From: Fulvimarina manganoxydans
GTDB lineage: Bacteria > Pseudomonadota > Alphaproteobacteria > Rhizobiales > Rhizobiaceae
Length of the DNA: 34,360 nt
Assembly: GCF_900176465.1 (NCBI RefSeq)
Contig: NZ_FWXR01000032.1
Location: forward strand, 1 to 34,360
Direction of reading: 5' to 3'
How positions within the stretch are numbered: position 1 is the stretch's first letter; each line of letters starts with the position of its first letter. Of the stretch, positions 1-6,635 are shown one piece after another. The notes beneath the pieces are model-generated. The model saw nothing but the letters and a program-made list of their open reading frames with translations, was not told the origin of the DNA and ran no database searches. The position numbers were made by a program, and so were the translations under genes.

Positions 1-152
1 GCTCTCCCCCAGGGGGAGAAGTCGTCGGTGCTTGCTGCCGGCAGCTGAGACAAGTCGCCAAGGTCATCGTCAAGACCACTGTCGGTCGCAAAGCCGTGGA
101 ATAAAGGCTCTTCGCGGGATGTGTGAATGTCGTAGGGCGCCGTCCCGAGCAT
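1..152 (-). CDS. Possible partial protein running off the left edge
   Basis: An ATG at 152 opens a minus-strand frame that stays open for 50 codons to the window edge. The product begins MLGTAPYDIHTSREEP and is acidic in its middle. I do not recognise it. Its start lies 48 bases downstream of a LexA-type GAAC-N7-GAAC repeat (200-214), correctly placed for a regulated promoter. Against it: there is no good Shine-Dalgarno sequence before the ATG, and bases 3-19 form a short palindrome (TCTCCCCC/GGGGGAGA around one base) of the kind seen in dispersed intergenic repeats. A competing plus-strand frame ends at 104. This could be the 5' end of a real gene or chance. Confidence 0.25.
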   Translation of the reverse strand, partial: MLGTAPYDIHTSREEPLFHGFATDSGLDDDLGDLSQLPAASTDDFSPWGR

Positions 153-447
153 CCAGTGCGGCGTTTTACGCTGCTGGAATATTGAACGAATTTTATTCTG
201 AACTGCTTTTGAACTGCGCCGGGCCTAGATTCTCGGCACGGCGGCCGAGAATGACGAAGCGTCGAAGGTATCGGGTCTTGCTCTGGTGTCGCCGCCTGCG
301 CTCGGCTTAGCGTCGTGCACTACGGAGCCCGATTTATCGCCCGGCGCTCTACAATTCTTGCAGCCCGCGGTCGTAGTCGCTAATACCGGCGACCTTTGTC
401 GCGACCAACCCTGCCGAAAACCGCAGAGCGGGAAAGAGGCCGCTCTA
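153..447. other. Gene-poor stretch with a LexA-like repeat and a hairpin
   Basis: No convincing gene lies here. The stretch holds the direct repeat at 200-214 and a 9-bp perfect hairpin at 229-252 (ATTCTCGGC, six-base loop, GCCGAGAAT) with no T tract on either strand. Open frames in this region have arginine-rich, shadow-like translations. Confidence 0.5.
200..214 (-). promoter_or_regulatory. LexA-type direct repeat GAAC-N7-GAAC
   Basis: GAAC (200-203) and GAAC (211-214) are separated by exactly seven bases, TGCTTTT. This is the reverse-strand form of the alphaproteobacterial SOS box GTTC-N7-GTTC. It lies 48 bases upstream of the possible partial gene at the left edge. A match of this kind is expected about once per 33 kb by chance, so placement is the main argument. 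Confidence 0.35.
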
Positions 448-687
448 TTACTGCGACAGCAGCGCTCCCGGCGCCCTCGTCTCGACCGAGGAGACGACGA
501 GATCGGCATCGTCGCGGGCTGCGAGAGTCCGACCGCCCACAAAACGGTAGCCATTCTCGATCGGGGAATAATAAGCCGGGCCCGTTACCCCGTCGATCGT
601 GACGACACGGGTGGTCAATGTTTCGGTATTCCCGACCGGCATTGCATACACGATGACACCGGCCGCGATCATGACAGATCTCAGCAT
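448..687 (-). CDS. Small putative secreted protein, unknown function
   Basis: A 79-residue protein that I do not recognise. The first 15-18 residues (MLRSVMIAAGVIVYAM) look like a short signal peptide or membrane anchor. The rest is polar, with an AYYSPIENGYRFVGGRT segment that could form beta strands. The start is supported by TTGGAG about nine bases upstream on the minus strand. It stands alone: the nearest plus-strand gene starts about 400 bases away. The translation has a normal amino-acid balance, unlike the overlapping frames at 286-747 and 380-700, which are arginine-rich. It may be a lineage-specific periplasmic or lipoprotein-like gene. Confidence 0.5.
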   Translation of the reverse strand: MLRSVMIAAGVIVYAMPVGNTETLTTRVVTIDGVTGPAYYSPIENGYRFVGGRTLAARDDADLVVSSVETRAPGALLSQ

Positions 688-1084
688 CGTTCAACTCCAA
701 CCTGCCGTGCCAGACCGGGCGATCATTCGGCGTCGCCCTATTTCTGACGCTAAGTCATTTTACCGCCGTTCGAGCCCGTCCTCAAGAAGGGGTTCGTCCG
801 TCTCGTTCGGTTCATACCCAAGATAAGAACCATCACACTGCCAAAAGGTTGCCGCAATCGCCGGAATCAGGCTCTTCTCGGGGCTTGGTTGAGGAGCCGT
901 TGCAGGGCTTCACATTCGCTTGAGGATGACGGAGCAGTGCCTTTCACGGGGTCGGCGCCTCATTCTTGAGCAGCCAATATTTCGCGAGCAGTTACGTCTT
1001 GGCTTCACAGTCGGAGTGTGAAAGATTTGCCACCGCGCGACCCAAATCGGGGCGCAAGTCGACCAAGATCCAAGGGACCCCCTT
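688..1084. other. Intergenic region upstream of ureJ, no gene seen
   Basis: This stretch separates the small secreted protein from the ureJ/hupE gene. I looked for remains of ureA or ureD, which commonly precede ureJ and ureB in rhizobial urease clusters, and saw no recognisable fragment in any frame. The ureJ ribosome-binding site AAGGGA is at 1072-1077. Confidence 0.5.
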
Positions 1085-1660
1085 ATGATGAAACGCACGC
1101 TCGCGACTGCAGCGATCCTCGTCTCGGCCACGGTGCCGGCTTTTGCCCATGTCGATCCGATGGCGCATGGCTCGCTGCTGTCGGGGCTCACCCATCCGGT
1201 CTCCGGCCTGGATCACCTTCTTGCAATGGCGGCTGTCGGCGTCTGGGCCGCCGCTCTCGGCGGAAAGGCCCGAATCGTCGTTCCGTGCGCCTTTGTCGCA
1301 ATCATGGCGGCGGGCTTCGTCGCGGCCACCAATGGTCTTTCAGTGCCGTTCGTCGAGCCGATGATCCTCGCCTCGCTCGTCGTCTTCGGCCTTCTGATCG
1401 CAGCCGCCGTGCGCCTTCCCCTCGCCGCCGCTTCGGCGATCGTGGCCGGCTTTGCCTTCTTCCATGGCGCGGCCCATGGCAGCGAGATGGGCGCGGCGAC
1501 GGTTACGAGTTTTGCCATCGGCTTCCTCGCAGCGACCGCCGCTCTTCATGGCGCCGGCTATCTTCTCGGCCAGAGCGCATTGAAGATTGGCGCTCCATTC
1601 GCGCTGCGTCTTGCCGGCCTTGTAACCGCCGCGACCGGCGCTCTGATGCTCGCTGCCTGA
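1085..1660 (+). CDS. ureJ: HupE/UreJ family membrane protein
   Basis: A 191-residue membrane protein of the HupE/UreJ family, proposed to carry nickel (or cobalt) for hydrogenase or urease. It begins with a signal-like segment ending in PAFAH. The family motif HPVSGLDHLLAM (about residues 37-48) supplies conserved His and Asp, and a second His cluster, FFHGAAHGSEM, follows near residue 125. About six hydrophobic segments fill the rest. The ATG at 1085 has AAGGGA eight bases upstream. The urease beta subunit follows 30 bases downstream, so the pair is probably an operon, and this context favours ureJ over hupE. Nickel transport is inferred from family and neighbour only. The other urease genes are missing from the window. 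Confidence 0.85.
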   Translation: MMKRTLATAAILVSATVPAFAHVDPMAHGSLLSGLTHPVSGLDHLLAMAAVGVWAAALGGKARIVVPCAFVAIMAAGFVAATNGLSVPFVEPMILASLVVFGLLIAAAVRLPLAAASAIVAGFAFFHGAAHGSEMGAATVTSFAIGFLAATAALHGAGYLLGQSALKIGAPFALRLAGLVTAATGALMLAA

Positions 1661-1690
1661 CGCAGCCATTCCTTCCAGAGGAGCGCGCTT

Positions 1691-1996
1691 ATGATTCCCG
1701 GCGAAGTGATCACTCAGAGCGGCGACATCGTTCTCAATGACGGTTCGCAGGCGATTTCCATGGAAGTCGCCAATAGTGGCGACCGGCCGGTTCAGGTCGG
1801 AAGCCACTATCACTTCGCCGAGACCAATCCGGCGCTCGTCTTCGACCGAGAGGCCGCTCGCGGCCTCCGGCTCGATATCGCGGCCGGAACAGCCGTGCGA
1901 TTTGAGCCGGGACAGACGCGCGAAGTGACGCTCGTCCCGATTCGGGGCGCGCGGAAAATTTTCGGCTTCAACGGCAAGGTGATGGGGCCGCTCTGA
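1691..1996 (+). CDS. ureB: Urease subunit beta (orphan)
   Basis: A 101-residue protein matching the full length of the urease beta subunit, a small structural chain of the nickel enzyme that hydrolyses urea. It opens with [18 protein letters not shown] and contains [14 protein letters not shown] and [18 protein letters not shown], the conserved core of the family, ending in [17 protein letters not shown] about seven bases upstream supports the ATG. It follows ureJ by 30 bases. The reading frame is intact, with no stop or frameshift, yet no ureC (catalytic alpha subunit), ureA or accessory gene follows: the next gene is fliJ on the opposite strand. It may pair with subunits encoded elsewhere, or be the remnant of a lost cluster. 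Confidence 0.93.
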   Translation: MIPGEVITQSGDIVLNDGSQAISMEVANSGDRPVQVGSHYHFAETNPALVFDREAARGLRLDIAAGTAVRFEPGQTREVTLVPIRGARKIFGFNGKVMGPL

Positions 1997-2301
1997 CGAG
2001 AAGGATCGTCGGCGGCTCGGTTCACCCCTCAAGCCTTCTTTCGTCCGACGAAATTCGGAGCGGATCATGCGCAATGGCGTTGATCAGCTGACTCGATAGT
2101 CAGAGACCGGGCATTCGCCTTCCCTCATCAATATCCTCACGCATCACGGCAGGCCGTCCAAAGGACTCGGCTTGCCGCAATGCGTGATAGGGCGTCCGGC
2201 TGACCGCGCCGGACGCCCTATCACGGCCCGCATTCTATTCGAGCCTCACGAAAATCCGCGATCGCCTGAGTCGTCCACGACGCGAGCGAAAGCTCTTCGT
2301 G
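1997..2301. other. Convergent gap between ureB and fliJ
   Basis: No gene is seen, and no trace of ureC follows ureB. The gap holds a small 6-bp hairpin at 2088-2103 (CTGACT, CGAT, AGTCAG) and the large hairpin described separately at 2184-2224. Confidence 0.6.
2184..2224. terminator. 17-bp perfect hairpin between convergent genes
   Basis: Arms 2184-2200 (GTGATAGGGCGTCCGGC) and 2208-2224 are perfect inverted repeats around a seven-base loop, TGACCGC. There is no T tract on either strand, so this is not a textbook intrinsic terminator. Its place between the 3' ends of ureB and fliJ suggests a bidirectional transcript end or an RNA-stabilising structure. Confidence 0.6.
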
Positions 2302-2670
2302 TCAGCCCGCTAGCGAGCGCTGGCCCGGGCCTTCGTCGCGCTGCGAATCTCGCTGCTCCAGCTTCTCGGCATTCTCGTATTCGGCCTCGGCCTCTTCGAG
2401 TGCGATCTTCGCGGCGTTGATCTGAACCCGCAGATCCTTGGCCGAATGGGCCAGATTGTCGCGGCGCAGCCGCGCAGCCTTCGCGAAGGTCGAATAGGCG
2501 AAATGCTCCGGATCGGTGATTCCGCTTTTCTTTTCCTCCGATTCGATCTGCAGGTCGAGATCGGACGCCATGCGCTCGAATTCGCCCATCATCAGCTCGA
2601 GCTGCTCCACTTGGCGCCGCTTTTCACTGACCTTGAATCGCGCCAGCCGCAACAGGTTGTCCCGTTTCAT
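2302..2670 (-). CDS. fliJ: Flagellar export protein FliJ-like
   Basis: A 122-residue, highly charged, almost wholly helical protein. It opens with MKRDNLLRLARFKVSEKRRQ and continues as a long coiled coil with heptad-like spacing (EQLELMMGEFERMASDLDLQ). This matches alphaproteobacterial FliJ, the soluble stalk of the flagellar type III export ATPase that binds FliI and the export gate. The last 15 residues (RDSQRDEGPGQRSLAG) look disordered. The gene is transcribed away from ctrA across a 378-base shared region. FliI is not next to it: ureB lies downstream. The name rests on length, composition and context, since FliJ proteins diverge strongly. Confidence 0.72.
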   Translation of the reverse strand: MKRDNLLRLARFKVSEKRRQVEQLELMMGEFERMASDLDLQIESEEKKSGITDPEHFAYSTFAKAARLRRDNLAHSAKDLRVQINAAKIALEEAEAEYENAEKLEQRDSQRDEGPGQRSLAG

Positions 2671-2765
2671 TCAGAGACCCTCTCAACTCGATACTCCTGA
2701 CGGCCCTTTTTTGGGATTGTCCGATCGCCGTCCAAGGCTTCGGACAAGGCTCGTTGTCTAAGCCT

Positions 2766-2781
2766 TTAACCGTCTGTTTAC
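2766..2781 (+). promoter_or_regulatory. Candidate CtrA box 1 (TTAA-N7-TTTAC)
   Basis: TTAA, seven bases (CCGTCTG), then TTTAC: one mismatch from the CtrA consensus TTAA-N7-TTAAC. It lies about 270 bases upstream of the ctrA start and about 95 bases upstream of the fliJ start, so it could serve either gene. Confidence 0.45.
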
Positions 2782-2809
2782 GCGCAAGGTTAATCCTAAG
2801 GACGAGGAT

Positions 2810-2825
2810 TTAAGGCTGGGTAAAC
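2810..2825 (+). promoter_or_regulatory. Candidate CtrA box 2 (TTAA-N7-TAAAC)
   Basis: TTAA, seven bases (GGCTGGG), then TAAAC: one mismatch from TTAA-N7-TTAAC. It starts 44 bases after box 1, in the same orientation, which is compatible with cooperative binding and autoregulation of ctrA. Confidence 0.45.
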
Positions 2826-3048
2826 CGGGAAATGGAGAAACGAGGGCATTCCTCGGGGGTCCACGAAACGGGCGATCCAACCCGAGGACGACGAGCCGAC
2901 CCGTCCTTCGATGCCTGCGGCCTGGTCCATGACGGGCCGACAGCATTTGTTAACCATCTCGTGCCAACTTCGTGGCCGAACTGAGACAGAACAGAACAGA
3001 GCTTTGCCGATGCCCTTCGACGGCGCGGCCGGCTGAGAGGACCTTCTG

Positions 3049-3738
3049 ATGCGCGTTCTTTTGATCGAAGACGACAGTGCGGTGGCGCAGAGCATCGAGC
3101 TGATGCTGAAATCAGAGAGCTTCAACGTCTATACGACGGATCTCGGCGAAGAGGGCGTCGATCTCGGCAAGCTCTACGACTACGACCTGATCCTTCTGGA
3201 CCTGAACCTGCCGGATATGTCGGGCTACGAGGTGCTTCGCACCCTTCGCCTGTCCAAGGTGAAAACGCCGATCCTGATCCTGTCCGGCATGGCCGGCATC
3301 GAGGACAAGGTTCGCGGCCTTGGTTTCGGCGCCGACGACTATATGACCAAGCCCTTCCACAAGGACGAGCTCGTCGCCCGCATCCACGCCATCGTGCGAC
3401 GCTCCAAGGGCCATGCCCAGTCGGTGATCAACACGGGCGACCTCACCGTCAATCTCGATGCCAAAACCGTCGAAGTCGGCGGCCAGCGCGTCCATCTGAC
3501 GGGCAAGGAATATGCGATGCTGGAGCTTCTCTCGCTTCGCAAGGGCACGACACTCACCAAGGAGATGTTCCTCAACCATCTCTATGGCGGCATGGACGAG
3601 CCGGAATTGAAGATCATCGACGTCTTCATCTGCAAGCTGCGCAAGAAGCTCGCCAATGCCACCGGCGGCAAGAACTACATCGAGACGGTCTGGGGCCGCG
3701 GCTATGTGCTGCGCGAGCCTGAAGAGGCCGCCGCCTGA
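3049..3738 (+). CDS. ctrA: Cell-cycle response regulator CtrA
   Basis: A 229-residue OmpR-class response regulator, the master cell-cycle regulator of alphaproteobacteria; it activates flagellar, division and methylase genes and in some species blocks replication. The receiver domain (1-115) has the acidic pair E7/D8/D9, the phosphoacceptor D51 in [14 protein letters not shown], and the conserved K101 in [13 protein letters not shown]. The winged-helix DNA-binding domain (about 125-222) includes [18 protein letters not shown] and [12 protein letters not shown], then VWGRGYVL. The C terminus ends in Ala-Ala-Ala, like the hydrophobic tail that targets CtrA to ClpXP. GAGAGGA at 3035-3041 supports the ATG. 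A strong terminator follows. Its antagonist SciP is encoded 19 kb away in this window. Confidence 0.98.
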   Translation: MRVLLIEDDSAVAQSIELMLKSESFNVYTTDLGEEGVDLGKLYDYDLILLDLNLPDMSGYEVLRTLRLSKVKTPILILSGMAGIEDKVRGLGFGADDYMTKPFHKDELVARIHAIVRRSKGHAQSVINTGDLTVNLDAKTVEVGGQRVHLTGKEYAMLELLSLRKGTTLTKEMFLNHLYGGMDEPELKIIDVFICKLRKKLANATGGKNYIETVWGRGYVLREPEEAAA

Positions 3739-3763
3739 CCGACCTCCACATTCCGGGCGTGAC

Positions 3764-3800
3764 AAAGCCGCCACGCTCAAAGGAGCGCGGCGGCTTTTTT
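3764..3800 (+). terminator. Intrinsic terminator of ctrA
   Basis: A long stem (AAAGCCGCC with GGCGGCTTT, one A/C mismatch, then CGCTC with GAGCG) around the loop AAAG is followed at once by a run of six T. It starts 26 bases after the ctrA stop codon. Confidence 0.93.
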
Positions 3801-3847
3801 CGTTATTTGGAAGGCCGATCCCTTTTTAGGGACATGGCGAGCCGATC

Positions 3848-4939
3848 TTACTCGGAGCCGACGGTGATCTGCCGATCCTCGGGAAGCGTCTCATATTGCG
3901 AGACGTCGAACTCCTGCAGCGCCTCGACCTGCGATTCGCTGATATTCGGCGCGACGAAATCGTTGCCACGAACAATGAGGCCCGAGAGCGGGATCGCCAC
4001 CGTCTTTTCACCGAGGCCGAGGAAACCGCCCGACCCCACGACCGCATAGAGCTGGTCGTCGACATTGACGATGTTCTGAATGTCGCCAAGGACGTTTCCA
4101 TTCTCACCGACAATATTGTATTCAGTGAGCTCGTCGACCGTCAGCGCAATCTCGCGAGCCGCCGATTCGTTGACGGCGACATTGGCGCCTTCCTGGTCCT
4201 GACCGCTGCTGGAATTTGCCTGCGTCTGCGGATTGTTGGCGTCGCTGCGGTCCATGGCATTCTGGCCGGACTGCGTATTCTGGTTGGACTGGGCATTCGA
4301 CGACTGCTGATTGCCCTGGCGCATCTGGTTCTGCTGATCCTCAGACATCTGCGAACCGTCGGAATTCTCATAGGTGATGTTCGGCTCACCCTGCTCCTGG
4401 TTCACCGTCACCTGCGCATCTTCACGCTCATAGCGGATATTCGGCCGCTGATTGGCGTTCTGCATGGTGATTTCCGCCTGATTGGACCGCTGAATGTTCA
4501 CATCCGCAGTCTCGGAGCCACCGGGCTTACGCACCTCGGCATCCGACTCTTCGCCAATCGAGACCTGCGGCTCACCCTGATTCACGCTGACCTGGGGCGC
4601 CTGCTGGTTCACATCGACATTGGGCTCCGGCATGCGCACAGTGATGTTCGGCTTCGGAATATCGACCGTCACACGCGGCGCCGGCTGGCGCACGATGATT
4701 TCCGGCTGCGGCTGGGACACCGTCACATTGGGCTGGGCCTGGTCGACGGTGACATCAGGCTCGGGAACGTCGACGCGAACGGCCGGCGCATCGGGATCGA
4801 CGACGACATCGGCGTCGCCCTGCATCTCATTGGATTGGTTTCCTGCCGCCTCATTGGTCCGGTTCTGCGTATCTTGCGCCATAGCGGCAGGAACCATCAT
4901 CGTACCAGCAAGAAGCGTTGCGATAAATGTCGTTTTCAT
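3848..4939 (-). CDS. Secreted PRC-barrel protein with nine nonapeptide repeats
   Basis: A 363-residue exported protein. Residues 1-21 form a clear signal peptide ending AMA before QD. Residues 52-132 are nine back-to-back nine-residue repeats of the form P-x-V-x-V-x4 (PDVTVDQAQ, PNVTVSQPQ, PRVTVDIPK and so on). Degenerate copies follow (PNIRYERED, PNITYENSD), then a Gln/Asn/Ser-rich, low-complexity stretch (about 198-250). A PRC-barrel-like domain (about 262-345) contains YNIVGENGNVLGDIQNIV and FLGLGEKTVAIPLSGL. I chose the ATG at 4939 because the signal peptide starts there and GAGG lies nine bases upstream; an in-frame ATG at 4957 is the alternative. The function is unknown; an envelope or surface role is inferred. 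It is transcribed toward the ctrA terminator. Confidence 0.85.
   Translation of the reverse strand: MKTTFIATLLAGTMMVPAAMAQDTQNRTNEAAGNQSNEMQGDADVVVDPDAPAVRVDVPEPDVTVDQAQPNVTVSQPQPEIIVRQPAPRVTVDIPKPNITVRMPEPNVDVNQQAPQVSVNQGEPQVSIGEESDAEVRKPGGSETADVNIQRSNQAEITMQNANQRPNIRYEREDAQVTVNQEQGEPNITYENSDGSQMSEDQQNQMRQGNQQSSNAQSNQNTQSGQNAMDRSDANNPQTQANSSSGQDQEGANVAVNESAAREIALTVDELTEYNIVGENGNVLGDIQNIVNVDDQLYAVVGSGGFLGLGEKTVAIPLSGLIVRGNDFVAPNISESQVEALQEFDVSQYETLPEDRQITVGSE
4544..4786 (-). repeat. Nine tandem 27-base units encoding P-x-V-x-V-x4
   Basis: This is the DNA behind residues 52-132 of the PRC-barrel protein. Every unit is exactly nine codons and begins with Pro. Position 3 is Val or Ile and position 5 is Val, or Ile in the last copy. 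The DNA copies have diverged at other positions, so the period is better kept in protein than in DNA. Confidence 0.85.
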
Positions 4940-5318
4940 CGTCGATAACCTCGTCATTCTTCTATGATTTGCAAAGGCTGATTTGGACCTATCGGCTTCT
5001 AATTCTGCTCGTGGGCCAAATCGTCGCTCGGTTCATCTAAGGAATGAGCGCTAGGGCCGGCCGTTCCTGACCAAAATTGTTAGCCACCCAGATGCCGCCG
5101 CATGAAAGGCGCACTGAAGGCATGATCATGGCGCGTGCTTGGAACGCGTCTTTTACCGACTGCTTGAGTGTCTGCAGGCCTGCCAAAGTGGCAGTTTCCT
5201 CTGACGGAACGGCGCTAGATTCGGCATCGATAAAAAGCTGCGACCGCGTCCAGCGCACGCCCACGCTAGAGGCGCTTCGACAAAGCGGGCGGCACAAAAG
5301 ATGTGCGGAGGAAGCGCG
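4940..5318. other. Divergent intergenic region, no gene seen
   Basis: This region carries the promoters of the PRC-barrel gene (minus) and the MFS transporter (plus). I saw no convincing sigma-factor box and no CtrA, LexA or extracytoplasmic-sigma motif. Short frames here translate poorly. Confidence 0.5.
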
Positions 5319-6608
5319 ATGGCGACGAGCCATGGATCTTTGAACGGGACCGGTAACGGATCGGCCCCCGCGGCGGGCGGGAAGGCAGGGCTGGAACCGG
5401 CCGATCCGCATCGCTGGCGTGTCCTCGCCCTTACCTGCCTCTCGGTGGTCTTTGCCCTCACCACCTGGTTCTCGGCGACCGCGATCATCCCCGAACTCAC
5501 CCGCGTTTACGGCCTGAGCGCTGCCCAGTCTGCTTGGTTGACCAATGGCGTGCAGATCGGCTTCGTCCTCGGCGCGGTCACGGCGAGCTTCGTCAACCTG
5601 CCCGATCTCGTCCCGATCGCCCGGCTCGTCGCGCTGAGCGCGACGCTCGCCGCGCTCGCCAATGCGGTGCTGCTCGTTGCGCCCGATGCCAGCGTGGTGA
5701 TCGCGGCCCGCATCCTGACGGGCATTGCTTTGGCAGGTGTCTATCCGCCGGTGATGAAATTCATCTCGACCTGGTTCAAGCGGGGCCGAGGTTTCGCGCT
5801 CGGCGCAGTCATCGGCGCCCTCACCCTCGGCTCCGCGACACCCCATCTGGTGCGCGCTCTTACGAGCGGGATCGACTGGCGCGCGGTCGTGATCGCCTCA
5901 TCCCTCATGACGCTATTCGCCGGCCTCGTCTTCCTGTCGATTGCTAAGGACGGCCCCTATCCCTTCTCGAAAGCCGTCTTCTCGCCTCGCCAGCTCGGCG
6001 CCGTCCTCAAAAACAAGCCGCTGATGCTCGCCAATCTGGGCTATTTCGGCCACATGTGGGAGCTTTATGCCTTCTGGGGTTGGTTCCTCGCCTTTTCGAC
6101 GGCGGCCATGGAGCATCAAGGGATCGCCACCGTACCGGGTGCTTCGCTCGTCACCTTCTCGGTCGTTGCCGCGGGAACGGCCGGTTGTCTTCTCGGCGGG
6201 GTCCTGTCGGACCGAATCGGACGCTGCGCGACGACGATCCTGATGCTCGTCGTCTCAGGCCTTTCGGCCGCCCTGATCGGCTTCACCTTCGACGGGCCCT
6301 TCTGGCTTTTCCTTCTCGTCGCCATCGTCTGGGGCATCTTTGTCGTGGGCGATTCGGCCCAATTCTCGGCCGCCGTCACCGAGGTCTCGGACCCGCGCTA
6401 TGTGGGCACGGCGCTGACGCTCCAGATGGGCATCGGCTTTGCCCTGACCGTCGTCGCCATCGCCGTGACGCCCCTTGTCGCCGAAGCGCTCGGCAGCTGG
6501 CGATGGACATTTCTCATTCTCCTGCCGGGTCCCGCCATCGGCATTCTCGCCATGCTTGCCCTGAGGCGGCATCCGGAGGCTGAAAAGCTGGCGGGCGGGT
6601 TGAGATAG
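5319..6608 (+). CDS. MFS transporter, substrate unknown
   Basis: A 429-residue protein with about 12 hydrophobic segments, the usual size and shape of a major facilitator superfamily permease in the inner membrane. The first 30 residues are polar, Gly/Ser/Ala-rich and cytoplasmic. The central loop carries GGVLSDRIGR, the motif-A signature between two transmembrane helices. The N-terminal half has the conserved AARILTGIALAGVYPPVMKF segment typical of helix 4. I chose the ATG at 5319 over 5301 because GGAGGA (5307-5312) sits seven bases before it. Overall it resembles the CynX/NimT-like and nitrate/nitrite-like branches, but I cannot assign a substrate. It stands alone and converges with uvrD. 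Confidence 0.85.
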   Translation: MATSHGSLNGTGNGSAPAAGGKAGLEPADPHRWRVLALTCLSVVFALTTWFSATAIIPELTRVYGLSAAQSAWLTNGVQIGFVLGAVTASFVNLPDLVPIARLVALSATLAALANAVLLVAPDASVVIAARILTGIALAGVYPPVMKFISTWFKRGRGFALGAVIGALTLGSATPHLVRALTSGIDWRAVVIASSLMTLFAGLVFLSIAKDGPYPFSKAVFSPRQLGAVLKNKPLMLANLGYFGHMWELYAFWGWFLAFSTAAMEHQGIATVPGASLVTFSVVAAGTAGCLLGGVLSDRIGRCATTILMLVVSGLSAALIGFTFDGPFWLFLLVAIVWGIFVVGDSAQFSAAVTEVSDPRYVGTALTLQMGIGFALTVVAIAVTPLVAEALGSWRWTFLILLPGPAIGILAMLALRRHPEAEKLAGGLR

Positions 6609-6623
6609 GCCGATCGCTCGGCC
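6608..6623. terminator. Small hairpin between convergent MFS and uvrD genes
   Basis: GGCCGA, loop TCGC, TCGGCC: a 6-bp perfect stem that begins at the last base of the MFS stop codon, 12 bases before the uvrD 3' end. There is no T tract, so termination is only suggested by position. Confidence 0.35.
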
Positions 6624-6635
6624 AGCCTCGTCTGA

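Larger units (their letters stand above)
2671..3048. promoter_or_regulatory. Shared fliJ/ctrA promoter region
   Basis: A 378-base divergent intergenic region that is more AT-rich than its surroundings. It holds two near-consensus CtrA boxes (2766-2781 and 2810-2825) and a further TTAACC half site near 2949. The long leader fits the multi-promoter control known for ctrA in Caulobacter. I saw no GANTC methylation site inside it. Confidence 0.55.

Noticed and set aside
60-104. Apparent C terminus KVIVKTTVGRKAVE on the plus strand
   Set aside because: It cannot be tied to a family, and it is the shadow of an equally plausible minus-strand frame; too little sequence to call.
769-779. GTTCGAGCCCG resembling a tRNA T loop
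   Set aside because: The flanking bases do not form the T stem, and no acceptor or anticodon arm fits around it.
3896-4948. 350-codon open frame on the plus strand
   Set aside because: It is antisense to the PRC-barrel gene, and its apparent repeats (HIGLGLVDGDIRL type) only mirror the nonapeptide repeats.
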